From contig OZ035999.1 of the NCBI GenBank assembly GCA_964035015.1, positions 3,981,627 through 4,045,626 on the forward strand: 64,000 nt of DNA, given 5' to 3'. Under the pieces are notes generated by a model that was not told the DNA's origin, ran no database searches, and was given only the letters and a program-made list of their open reading frames with translations. The first letter of the stretch is position 1. Every line of letters begins with the position of its first letter. Position numbers and translations under genes: made by a program. Shown piece by piece: positions 1 through 11,251 of this stretch. The stretch comes from Corallium rubrum. Its lineage: Eukaryota > Cnidaria > Anthozoa > Scleralcyonacea > Coralliidae.

Positions 1-105
1 CATCCTTTAATGTACTTGGATTTGACAAGGCAATTGGCACACACCCTGCACCCCCTTGGCCAAGGCCACACAGCCCTTCACCCCCCTGTAAATCCACCAC
101 TGAAA
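1..105 (-). mobile_element. Terminal fragment of a hAT-like non-autonomous element
   Basis: This stretch is a close copy of 11541-11673, including the shared words ggatttgacaaggcaattgg and ggccaaggcca, and it ends in gtaaatccaccactg. At 11263-11673 the same ending pairs with a start of cagtgatggatcc, so the terminus belongs to an element with CAGTGATGGATYYA-type inverted ends. The rest of the element lies outside the window. Confidence 0.6.
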
Positions 106-145
106 CCATTACTGTACCTAACACTAAATTTATTTCACTAAACAG

Positions 146-1130
146 GTTGACAACAAAAAAATGGGTTTTGAATGTGAATCTCTAGCATGCAAGGTAATCA
201 AAACTAAATATACAGTATTATGCAACTGGATTAAAAATATCATTTGTCAGTGATGAGCAATTCAATTATTTGCCTAAGACAGAGCTAAAAGTTATTGTCA
301 GATTGTTTTATCTATAGTATTATTGTCTAGGACTGGCTTTAGTTTGTTTTAATTTTAATTTCAAATTTCATTTTAATTTTAATTTCAAATTTCATTTTGA
401 CAGGAAACAATAACTCTAAGAAAATTATAAACAATTTTAAAATTATTTAAATTATTAATTTAATTTAAATAATTAGAACTGTTGGACAAATTATTCACAC
501 AGGAAATGAATAAAGATTTTCTTATTTTTTTTTTGTCATTAGTTATATCATATTCAAGATACCAAATGGAAATTGAATGAAAAAGATGTGTAAGTATAAA
601 CAGTTTGTCCATAGGTATTCAACTATAAGTTGTAGATTTGAATAAATTAATAACCATAATTTTCATTTTATTACCACTTTATACTCATTAACTCATTCCT
701 GTCCGGGGGCTTCCCCTTATTTTCAATGAACTTTTTCTTCGATTTTGCAGCTTGATTTCTATATGAGCTTATTACATGGATAGTTTTTGTATCACCTCAT
801 GTTTTAAATCTGATAAAACACTGCTGCTCATGTTTTAAATAGTACTTCAAACCTTTCCCCAATTTTTAATACCTAGTGCATAATGCTGCATTACTAAAAG
901 GATACAAGTATTGTCTTGTCCCAGTTGTCTCTTACAGCCAGTTCATCTTTTCTATCTCTAGTTGTCTAGCTGACGATGAAATTCTCAGTATTGTATCGCA
1001 GTTAATGGTGGGCAAAGCATATCCCAGCTTGGTAGATTTTGATAACCATCTTGATGAACTTCACTTAGACTGGTTGAATCCAGAAATTAACAGAGTGGTG
1101 GACAACGCAACAAGTCAAGTTCAAGACTAA
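146..1130 (+). CDS. 3' end of an unrecognised protein-coding gene (three exons)
   Basis: Three exons join in phase on the plus strand. Exon A is 146-193 (acceptor aaacag, donor gtaatc), exon B is 543-589 (acceptor after a T-rich tract, donor gtaagt) and exon C is 962-1130 (acceptor ctctag, stop TAA 1128-1130). They give about 87 residues of C-terminus, including VDNKKMGFECESLACK, LYHIQDTKWKLNEKD and an acidic helical tail (LVDFDNHLDELHLDWLNPEI). Phases are 0, then 2, and no stop interrupts the joined frame. I do not recognise the family; no catalytic motif, membrane segment or zinc ligand set is visible in this tail. The start of the gene lies left of the window. The exon model is inferred from splice consensus and open phase, not from transcripts. 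Confidence 0.6.
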
Positions 1131-1243
1131 ATTATATATATGGTCTTGTAGACTGATCCATTCAGTAGGGAAAATTCTTCAATAAGGACATACACAAATG
1201 ACTATTTATCGTATCTGGATCTTTTATTGATGAAGTACTGACC

Positions 1244-1430
1244 CATAGACCTTATTCAAAAATGGCCACCGAATTATAATTCTTTTATGTGCATATAAAT
1301 TAGCCCTTATGACCTCATTTTAAAGTAAAAATTCTTTTGAATTTCACACTTGAAAACGAGTTCGTAAGGGCTAATTTATATGTACATAAAAGAATTTTAA
1401 TTTGGTGGCCATTTTTGATTAAGGTCTATG
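1244..1430. mobile_element. Palindromic MITE
   Basis: Near-perfect inverted repeat. The left arm begins catagaccttattcaaaaat and the right arm ends atttttgattaaggtctatg. The arms of about 70 bp extend inward through ggccacc, and the inner parts share the word gggctaatttatatg in opposite orientation. There is no coding capacity. It lies just downstream of the plus-strand gene. Confidence 0.75.
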
Positions 1431-1976
1431 TAATTGTAAAAATACATCATTTTGCCATTTTAAAGCCACTGTCACACTATGGGCTGTTCATAAGAGGTGG
1501 GCTGGCCCGGTTACCGGGCTGATTTTATGTTACAAAAATTTTTCTTTGACTACAAAAGGAATTAACAAACAGAAAAACGAACCCAATTTTGCTTTGTAAT
1601 GTCATTTTGCACTTCTCTCAAATACCGTATTTGACCGGTTAACCTCCCATATGTTTGGGAAAGCGCCCACCCCCCTTTCTGGACTAAAAGTTTGTTTAAG
1701 TGTATTATTAAAATTTGACTCACACTTTGTTCTGGTGTTTTCACAAAGAACTTGTTTGCTTCTCAACAATAAAATTTCCATATTTTTTGTGTTTTAAGCA
1801 ATTATTTTTGATAATTTGGTTGCTATGCGTGTTTTCATTGGTTGTTGCCCATGATCTATTAGAGGACAGACACATGGATCACGTCAGATCACGTCAGCTG
1901 ACTTGCTTTTTTCTTTCTTCATGCCCCAATATCCGGCAAGAAGTATTGTTTAATTTTTATATTGTACAAAACAAAT

Positions 1977-2239
1977 AGATTCCATTTTTTGTTGTCTGTT
2001 CAGTTATAGATGCACAGAAGACGTCACAACGTGGTAAGAACATCAGTGACCCACTCGACTGCGTCTTGTGGGCCACTTTTTTGTTCTTACCACGTTGTGA
2101 CGTCATCTGTGCATCTATAACTAAACAGGCAACGGCAAAATGGAATCTAATATAAATAAGTTTTGTGGAAACACCACGTAATATATTTCTTAGCAAAGAA
2201 ATATTTTACGTGGTGTTTCCACAAAACTTATTTATATTA
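1977..2239. mobile_element. Two adjacent palindromic MITE-like elements
   Basis: Positions 1977-2148 form a palindrome with ends agattccatttt and aaaatggaatct and inner arms containing cacaacgtggtaagaac. Immediately next, 2149-2239 form a second palindrome with ends aatataaataagttttgtgg and ccacaaaacttatttatatt. Both have short loops and no coding capacity. The word aaaatggaatctattt recurs at 2270, suggesting nested insertion in an older copy. Confidence 0.7.
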
Positions 2240-2960
2240 CTTTATCGCCATGAAAACGTTCAAAGAATTAAAATGGAATCTATTTGTTAATTATATTAAT
2301 TAACCTTACTACCTATAATATCTACAAGATAATTTAGTGCACCAGTAACTCTCATGAAGTGTGTAGATAACGCTTTGAGAGATTTGATTGCCCCCCTCCC
2401 TCCCTCCCAAAACTTCCAACAAACATTGAACATTTGCCAATCAGATTTGTCCAAAAGAAAGATCACGTGATCCATTCAATTCATGCAGAAAAGTCTATGG
2501 GATATGTTGCAAACATACTGTATTCTTGCCAAGCATGTTGGTGGTTTGCAATCAATCCCTTGAGATTTAAATTGGATATATCTGCTATTATATTATTCTA
2601 AAAACCAGTGACAATAAAATACAAATTTTTGTTTCTTTCCTCTAATTCTCTTTCAGATAACTGCTTTCTTTTCCTCCTACAAATAGAACGAAAGAACTCA
2701 TTCAGTTTTTTGTCTACTCCTAATATTTTGTTCGATTCTTTCGTTACCAAACCAAGTGTTGAACCAGATCACCTGGATCCCGGCGAAGGCGCGGTAGTTG
2801 TGTTTCCCACAGGCCATATGCATGAGTATCTAGGGGGTTTAGAGGTGGTTAGCTTCTCTTCAGGCATCTCAATAACCTCCCTAGAAAACCTGTTGGTTTC
2901 CGACCAACTGAAATATCTGCCCTTCCGGTTCCCATTTGCAATCCATGTTAATACCGAGTG

Positions 2961-3334
2961 TAAAGGTGGATTTCCATTCAGTGCATTTTATCGCGCGATC
3001 GACTTTTTTCGATCGCTTTCTTTTAAATTGTGTGTTGTCAAGCGGAACGCATTTCATTAGCTTTGGTTGAATACACACATTTCAAAAGAAAGCGATCGAG
3101 AAAAGTCGATCGCGCGACAAAATGCACTGAATGGAAATCCAGCTTAAAGGTGGATTTCCATTCAGTGCATTTTATCGCGCGATCGACTTTTTGCGATCGC
3201 TTTCTTTTGAATTGTGGGTTGTCAAGCGGAACGCATTTCATTAGCTTTGGTTGAATACACACATTTCAAAAGAAAGCGATCGAGAAAAGTCGATCGCGCG
3301 ACAAAATGCACTGAATGGAAATCCAGCTTAATAT
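2961..3334. mobile_element. Tandem pair of TTAA-flanked palindromic MITEs
   Basis: Two copies of about 187 bp (2961-3147 and 3144-3334) share the TTAA between them. Each starts AAAGGTGGATTTCCATTCAG and ends with the inverted form ctgaatggaaatccagcttaa. Inside are gcgatcgactttt-type arms in opposite orientation. TTAA borders and GG..GATTTCC termini are typical of piggyBac-mobilised MITEs, as also seen at 28648-28933 and 29111-29264. The pair lies just beyond the stop codon of the decarboxylase gene, so it may fall in that gene's 3' UTR. Confidence 0.75.
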
Positions 3335-3362
3335 AGATTCATCCGTACTTAGTGCGCATATT

Positions 3363-6300
3363 TTAATACTTAAAAGTAACTTTACCTCCCCAAAACTTAA
3401 ACAATTCTTCTTTAGTTTCCGCTTCCTATAAATACCAACACAACCATTAGATCAATTTAATGAAGAAGAAAGAAAGAAAGCAGTTCCATCCATTACGAGC
3501 TAATACTGCTCTACAGCACTGCATTTGACTAGGAATTTGCAACCTTCGCTCTATTGCAGGTTCGATTCCTGCATGTCTGGGTCTGGGACTCATGATACCA
3601 GGATCTTTTGTCAAGGGGGGCCAGGAAAAACCTAGGGGGGGACCAGCTTAACAGGCATATGAAGCCATATGAATTTTCTCGGGGGGGGGGGGGGCAGCAC
3701 CCCTTCTGGATGCACCTCTGCGCTAAACGTCACACAACAGACGAATACTTCGCCAGTAATGCGACGTCGAGTTAAACGTCGAATTTCAGTCGAATATAAT
3801 TGTATTTACTTGGACGCGTTGAGCCTGAAAACGATTCCCGATTCCTTGAAAACGTGGCGCTGAATTGTCACAAAGCCAGACAGAAGAGGAACATTTAATT
3901 CGACGCTACCATAACTCGTCGTGTAACTCAAAACACGTGCATTATCGTCGCATTATCCGTCTGACTCAGACGAATTTAATTGTCTAGACGAATTAATTTA
4001 ATTCGTGTGTCGAATTTAATAGAGTTATTACGTGGATGTGTCGTCGAATAAAATTCAAACCGAAATTCGTCTGAATTAAATTCGTCTGTTGTGCGACGTT
4101 TAGAGTAGCCTGCGTGCAGACGCTTGTATTTCCGTAGCTTGGGTAATTACACAAGCTCCGGAAATACAAGCGTCTGCACGCAGGCTACGTTTAGAGCAGG
4201 TCTAACGTAACGACTGATGAGAATGATGGGATAATAATGATGAAATACAATGCGCACAACAAAAATGAATAACAAAGTGTTCTGTTTTTTCATAAATTAT
4301 AAGTGGTTACTAGATTGATTGAAACATGGTGATTGTGGTGCTAAAAGATAGTAAAACTGTAGCAAAACTGTCGTACCTTGAGAATAAAGAAGTTAACTTG
4401 GCCCTTTTCATTTACACGGTAACCTGTGAAGATAATACACTGCACCATGATCTAACCATAAAAAGCAGATTATATTATACTAATATTACATTACCAGGAA
4501 ATCAAAAAGAAGCGATAAAATAACTGAAGAAATTAAGGTTTAATCAGGTGTTGTGTATAAATTAGATATAGAATCGTCCTGCTTTACGTAACTTTGGTAT
4601 CTCAGCCATTACTCCGCTATCGGCTCGTGTCTTTATACTTTATAAAACACTCCTGCCCGTTTGGTAAATAGTACTTTAAAAACTTGAAGTCTTACAACAT
4701 TTCCAAGAACAATGGTATAATAGCTTACCGTAAACTGAAGGAGTAAACCGACTGCAGTGTCTGCATGATGTGGCTAAACTATTAGCACCGCAGTCTAGGA
4801 AGGCCAAGTAATCACCTCTCTCTATCTGTGTGAAGTAGAAAAAAAATGTATTGGCCTTCGTGATGCATTTAGGAAGTTTAAAACAAATAATTGGCCGATT
4901 GCAAACAAATGTGGCTTCACTGGCTTGTACTTTTGTACGCAAAAAGCGTGCGGAAACTCAAATAACCCGACAAAGTACGCCACTTTTAGAAACTTTCGCA
5001 AAAAAATTACAAGTTAATCAATCTAATCACTCCGGCCGCCATCTTGGATTTGCCCGTTCAAGCCATAGAGATCATATAAATACTAGAGGGGGCATTGGCG
5101 GGAAAATTTGGTAACCACATGGGGGCCGCCATTACCTATGATATTTCAGTCAATTGGTTGGCAATGTACTAGACCCAGTCCTTTGCCAACCAACGCGCCT
5201 AATGTTTGCCTCTAAAAAAATCCAAGATGGCGGCGTTCAATTGGTTACCCGTGGTTGGCTGAAATTAAGATAGGATGCCCCCTCTAGTATTTATATGATC
5301 TCTATGGTTCAAGCCGCCATCTTAGTTTTGCTTGTTTGAGCCGTCATCTTAGATTTGCTTGTTTGAGCCGTCATCTTAGATTTGCTCGCTTGAGCCGCCA
5401 TCTTGGATTTGCCCGTTCAGCCGCAATTTTACATTTTCCCGCTTAAGCCGCCATCTTGGATTTGCTCGTTCAAGCCGCCATCTTAGATTTGCTTGTTTGA
5501 GCCGTCATCTTAGATTTGCTTGTTTGAGCCGTCATCTTAGATTTGCTTGTTTGAGCCGTCATCTTAGATTTGCTTGTTTGAGCATAGATAATGGAGGGGA
5601 ACTGGATAGGAAACTTACGAAACCGGAAACGATGTTTGCACAACTTGCTATGGTAATTATATATTTATAGTCCCACATGGCTACCATCAGACACTACTGA
5701 ACTTAAGTGGTATTACCCTATTGTTTAATTTCAGCAATAGCTGATCGTGGCCATGTGGGACCACCCACGTTAGTGCATTAGCCCCTTATAAGTGTATAAT
5801 TACCATAGCAAGTTGTGCAAACATCGTTTCCGGTTTCGTAAGTTTCCTATCCAGTTCCCCTTCCATTATCTATGGTTTGAGCCGCCACCTGGATTTGCTC
5901 GCTTTAGCCGCCATCTTGGATTTTCCCGTTCGAGCCGCCATCTTGGATTTGCCTGTTCTAGCCGCCATCTTGAATTTTGCTAAATATATAGGTCAGTGGC
6001 TTGAGCCGCCATGTTGGATTTGCCCATTCGAGCCGCCATCTTGAATTTGCTCGCTTGAGCTGCCATTAGATTTCCCTATTTGAGCCGCCATCTTGCATTT
6101 TCCCGTTCGAGCGGTCATCTTGGATTTGCTTGCTTGAGCCGCCATTTTAGATTTTCTTATCTGAGCCTCTATCCTTTGGGTTTGCCCGTTTGAGCCGCCA
6201 TCTTGGATTTGCCCGTTTGAGCCGCCATCTTGGATTTTCCAGTTCGAGCCGCCATTTTGGATTTAATTTGCCCGTTCGAACATTTGTCAAAGGAATGGCA

Positions 6301-9300
6301 CAAAATTAAAAAAACAGTTTAATAGACACAACATCACATACCTCTGGTAAAACAGCATCACGTTTGACGATATCACCAGAAAAGCACAGTGGACCCGCAA
6401 TGTTATGACGTTTTTCCTAAAAGAAATAAACAAACGTAAGGTAAATGGTACTCCATTACGTAAAATTTAACCATAATCATAATAAAATAAAATTTCTGAC
6501 CATATTATTATTATATTTATCATTGTATTAAAGTGCCTATCACCTCTATAGGGATTTAATATATTTAAGATATTTGGAACATTCTGAGAAGAAATGTAAT
6601 ATATTTTCTCAGACAAAAACTTAATCTTCATGGACTTTTTCACTGTCAAAGTTACCGGATATGACGTCAACCAGAACTTGCAAACCGGTTTTCTTTTGTT
6701 TCAATTTCACAAGTAGTCCTGGTAGACGTCACATCTGGTAACTTTGACAGTGAAAAAGTCCATGAAGATGAAGTTTTTGTCTGAGGGGATATATTATATT
6801 TCTTCTCAGGATGTTCCAAATATCATAAATATATTAAATCCCTGTAGAGGTGATAGGCACTTTAAATTCTCTCTTAATTTCAAATTAACCATAGCCCCTA
6901 AAGTTGTATAAAGCGCCTAACAATAAGTCGTGGGTGCCTTAAAAGTGTAAAAACATTTGTTATACGTTCATTACAGCACAGTTGAGCAATTGAACCCAAA
7001 CGCTTACACCATTGTTTCACTATATCGAAAATAGAATGTGTTCAGCAAGCGTGAGAGTGTAGAATTTCTATAAGGGCAAAAAAAAACAGCGTGAAGAGTT
7101 TGGCCGCATTTCTGACAACAACAGTGACCAATGTGCAAAAAAGGATTAATTAGCCAGTTTCCAGGTGTTGTGCACGCATAATTTTGGCGGACTCCACCAC
7201 CAACAGCTAACAATAGCGGACAAGCGAAAAAACGTGAGCCAAATAACCTTCCTTTATCCGCCACGGCTGGGATTGCTGCTGGCTTCGAGTGGAGCCCTTC
7301 AAAATGATGCGCGCGAAATACCTGGCTAATTTAACTTACCACTCCTCCCTTTGGTTTACCATGGCTATCAAATACTCGAATTCTTCGCTAAATTGAAACA
7401 AAGGCGATAAAATGAAATACATTATAGTGATGGTTGATTCATTGTGGGAACAGACAAAGTACCGGTGCCGTGCCTACTGATACCGCACGAACGAAGGTTA
7501 ATTCATTATGGGAACAGACAAAGTACCGGTGCCGTGCGTACTGATACCGCATGAACGAACGAACGAACGAACGAACGAACGAACGAACGAACGAACGAAC
7601 GAACGAACGAACGAACGAACGAACGAACGAACGAACGAACGAACGAACGAACGAACGAACGAACGAACGAACGAACGAACGAACGAACGAACGAACGAAC
7701 GAACGAACGAACGAACGAACGAACGAACGAACGAACGAACGAACGAACGAACGAACGAACGAACGGCGGACGGACGGACGGACGGACGGACGGAGCTAAC
7801 ACCACAATTTCAGTTAATACCTGGTATTTCTTTACTTGTGGGCAATAGCACGTTCTCATGCACAGATCCTGTAATAAGTGTAATAAGATAACGATCAGGA
7901 TTATAATAGTTAAAAACTATAATTATAAAATAATATTCAGGAAAGCCTTATTTAAGATAAGTTGATTCCTTGCTTCGTTGTTGAGATATTTCAGAATATG
8001 CAAATTAAACATTTGACGTCATAATGATATGTGTATAACGGCTTATTGTAGAAGTAACTGACCAATCACAGCATGCGTAAGACGCAGCCTATTTTAATAG
8101 AATAAAAATAATTTGCTATGAACACTAACATGAACCTTCGCAAAATTCCTGGAAGTCGGCTTGACTCTCCAAATCTAATAATCTCGTAAAAACATGACAC
8201 CACGTACCGCTCCAACATGTGTGAGAACTATCCTTAACTCTTCGTCCACAGGAGCATCTTTGACGTACTCCACTCTGCTAGCTAACCAACCAGACTACAT
8301 GGAAAAAATAAAAATACAAGCACAATTCACATGAAAAGAAACAAAATAGGGACTTTAAGATCCACGACCTCAACATCTGCGTTTATCATGCAACGCGATC
8401 AAATCTGGCAAAATAACATAGGTATACACATATTACAAACCAGCTACCGACTCTGCCTCTCGCTTTACCTTGTATTTGTTGCTTTAAACATGTAAAAGTG
8501 TAAGTGACCACAAACATGCAGAAATTATTTCCCCCAAAACTTGGGATTTAATTTATGCAAGAACAAACAATCGCGAGTGTTCACAGACCTTATTCTTTAT
8601 ACTCTTTTACTAGCCTTTAGTATTTTACCATAGTCAATCGAGATATGGTCTGGAAACTTAGCTAAAGTCTTTGGTCTATCTTTTTGTTCGCCTTTATGCA
8701 TTTTTGTGCACGGTGCACGGTCACTGAACACATTGTATTTTAGTATAATGAGCGAATTGGCCAATAGCAACGTGTCAGTTCAATCACTCAACCGTGCTAT
8801 TTAAATATTAATAAACCTAAAACAAAGGATGTGCACGGTGTAAGGTACGGTTCAACATAAAATCACAGCTCATTATAGGCGCTTTGAAGTTTGCCGAGTT
8901 TCTAGACCATATCTCGATTGACTGTGATTTTACTCTGGCTAACGCCAGACGATATTACTCGCCAATAGGAGACCTCCTGGTCAGTATAGAGTTAAACCAT
9001 AGTCAATCGAGATATGGTCTGGAAACTCGGCAAACTTCAAAGCGCCTATAATGAGCTGTGATTTTATGTTGAACCGTACCTTACACCGTGCACAACCTTT
9101 GTTTTAGGTTTATTAATATTTAAATAGCACGGTTGAATGATTGAACTGAAACGTTGCTATTGGACAATTCGTTCATTATACTAAAATACAATGTGTTCAG
9201 TGACCGTGCACCGTGCACAAAAATGCATAAAGGCGAACAAAAAGATAGATCAAAGACTTTAGCTAAGTTTCAAGACCATATCTCGATTGACTATGGTTAA

Positions 9301-10631
9301 ACGACGTCCTTTTTGCAAAAACAACAAGAATAATTTTTAGTGGAAGGCCCAGTGTAAGATTAGCTTCGCTAAACTGGTTTTTTTTACCTTCTTTAAATAA
9401 AGTCTATTATTATTATTATTATTATTATAGTCCCAAGAATAATTCCAATACCGTCCACGTTCTTTATATATACAACGCCACTTAGAATATTTTCGTGAGC
9501 TGTTCATACGAGGTGGGCTATAGCTAGGCGGGTTACCAGGCTCATTTTATGTCACGAAAATCTTATTACGACTATTTGAGTAATGGAAAATGACACAAGA
9601 AAGCAAAATTGCCTTCATTTTGCAAAGGGGGATTGGAGAAAACAGCAAAGGCGAAAAAATAACACTTACTTTTGCATTTAAAGCTTGTCCAAACTCGGTA
9701 ACAACTTTCTTAAACACGCCAAATTCTGGGAAAAGTTCAGGTATAATTTTCTGAATAAAGTTCATATTACAAAGGAGATAATTAAAACAAATAGAAAGAA
9801 GAATTAAAAATAAAGGTTCTTTTGTTTCGTGCTTGTGTTTACGCTTGTTTTACCCCGGTTCACAAAATATTTTGTTTGTGCTTAAAGCCTGGTTCTCATA
9901 CGTCGACGATGGTCGCCGACCCATGATTTAGATGCATGTTAAGTAAAAGAATAAAAGCACTGCTTTTCTGCATTGTTCTTTATTTCTTAACATGCTGCTG
10001 CACTTCCCGTTTTAACATGCATCTAAATCACAAATCGCAGACGATAACCAGGCTTTACTGAGCTTATGCTTATTTCACAAGACTAGTGCGAATCAGGCTT
10101 TAGAGAGTGTTTTTCAAAATAACACATTGAAAATAAACAGTTAGTTGATTTAGTACAACAACATTTTTACTTACGCGTAAAGTTTCTACGTATTCATAGA
10201 ATGTTGGTCTAATTACATCATCTTCTTTATTCGCCTATATCGTCAAAACAAAAAATTTTGCAGTGTTTGATGATGTATCTTTTTGAAGGAGAATTCAGAA
10301 GTAAGACTCTTCTTTCATGAGCATTAACTTTTATATATCTAAACCTTGAAATGGCTCTCCCGCGAATTACTAACACTTCACTTGTTTGTTTGTTTGTTTG
10401 TTTATTTGTTTGTTTGTTTGTTTGTTTGTTTGTTTGTTTGTTTGTTTGTTTGTTTGTTTGTTTGTTTGTTTGTTTGTTTGTTTGTTTGTTTGTTTGTTTG
10501 TTTGTTTGTTTGTTTGCTCGTTCGTTCGTTCGTTCGTTCGTTCGTTCGTTCGTTCGTTCGTTCGTTCGTTCGTTCGTTCGTTCGTTCGTTCGTTCGTTCG
10601 TTCGTTCGTTCGTTCGTTCGTTCGTTCGTTC

Positions 10632-10729
<98 letters not shown>

Positions 10730-11060
10730 ATCTCTGTGTGTCTCTGTGTGTCTCTGTCTCTGTCCACACTATAATATCACACCATTCACCTAATGTGAAA
10801 TATCCCTGGTTACATGTAGTTTACCAGACTAGTACATGTACATACTTACAGGCAGACCGCCACCAATATCAAAGACAGACACTTGATTTCGACCAACTCT
10901 TTTGTTGATATCCTGCATGAAGAGCAATTTTCCAATCATTACCTAACAGTCTTATTAAAAAAGTACTTTGTAAACTGAAAATTCAAGTAGAACTGTCATA
11001 TTAGAGTCAATCAAGAAACAGAGAGGTGGGTGGATGGATGGATAAACAGAAAGACAGAAT

Positions 11061-11123
<63 letters not shown>

Positions 11124-11174
11124 TATTGTATGAATCAATGACTGTGTGGATAGAGTGATTGGTGGACCAATAAA

Positions 11175-11206
<32 letters not shown>

Positions 11207-11209
11207 ACT

Positions 11210-11251
<42 letters not shown>

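Larger units (their letters stand above)
5035..6275. repeat. 27-bp satellite with YY1-like cores, in intron 15 of the decarboxylase
   Basis: About two dozen units of roughly 27 bp read gccgccatcttggatttgcc followed by cgttcga. Variants include gccgtcatcttag and ccgccatgttgg. The array is broken by two palindromic MITEs (5063-5308 and 5583-5875), so it predates them. The core CCGCCATCTTG is the reverse of AAGATGGCGG, the consensus bound by the zinc-finger factor YY1 in animals. That resemblance is seen in the sequence; any binding is inference. Confidence 0.8.

Noticed and set aside
3500-3580. Possible tRNA gene (ggttcgattcc with a GCAGG/CCTGC stem)
   Set aside because: The T-arm is convincing, but no acceptor stem, D-arm or A-box fits upstream; at best a tRNA relic.
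7506-7891. Long open frames of NERT or SFVR repeats
   Set aside because: They are translations of (GAAC)n; no stop can occur in these frames, and they lie in an intron.
10227-10908. Several 120-185 codon frames on both strands
   Set aside because: Artefacts of the TTTG/TTCG/TCTG microsatellites.
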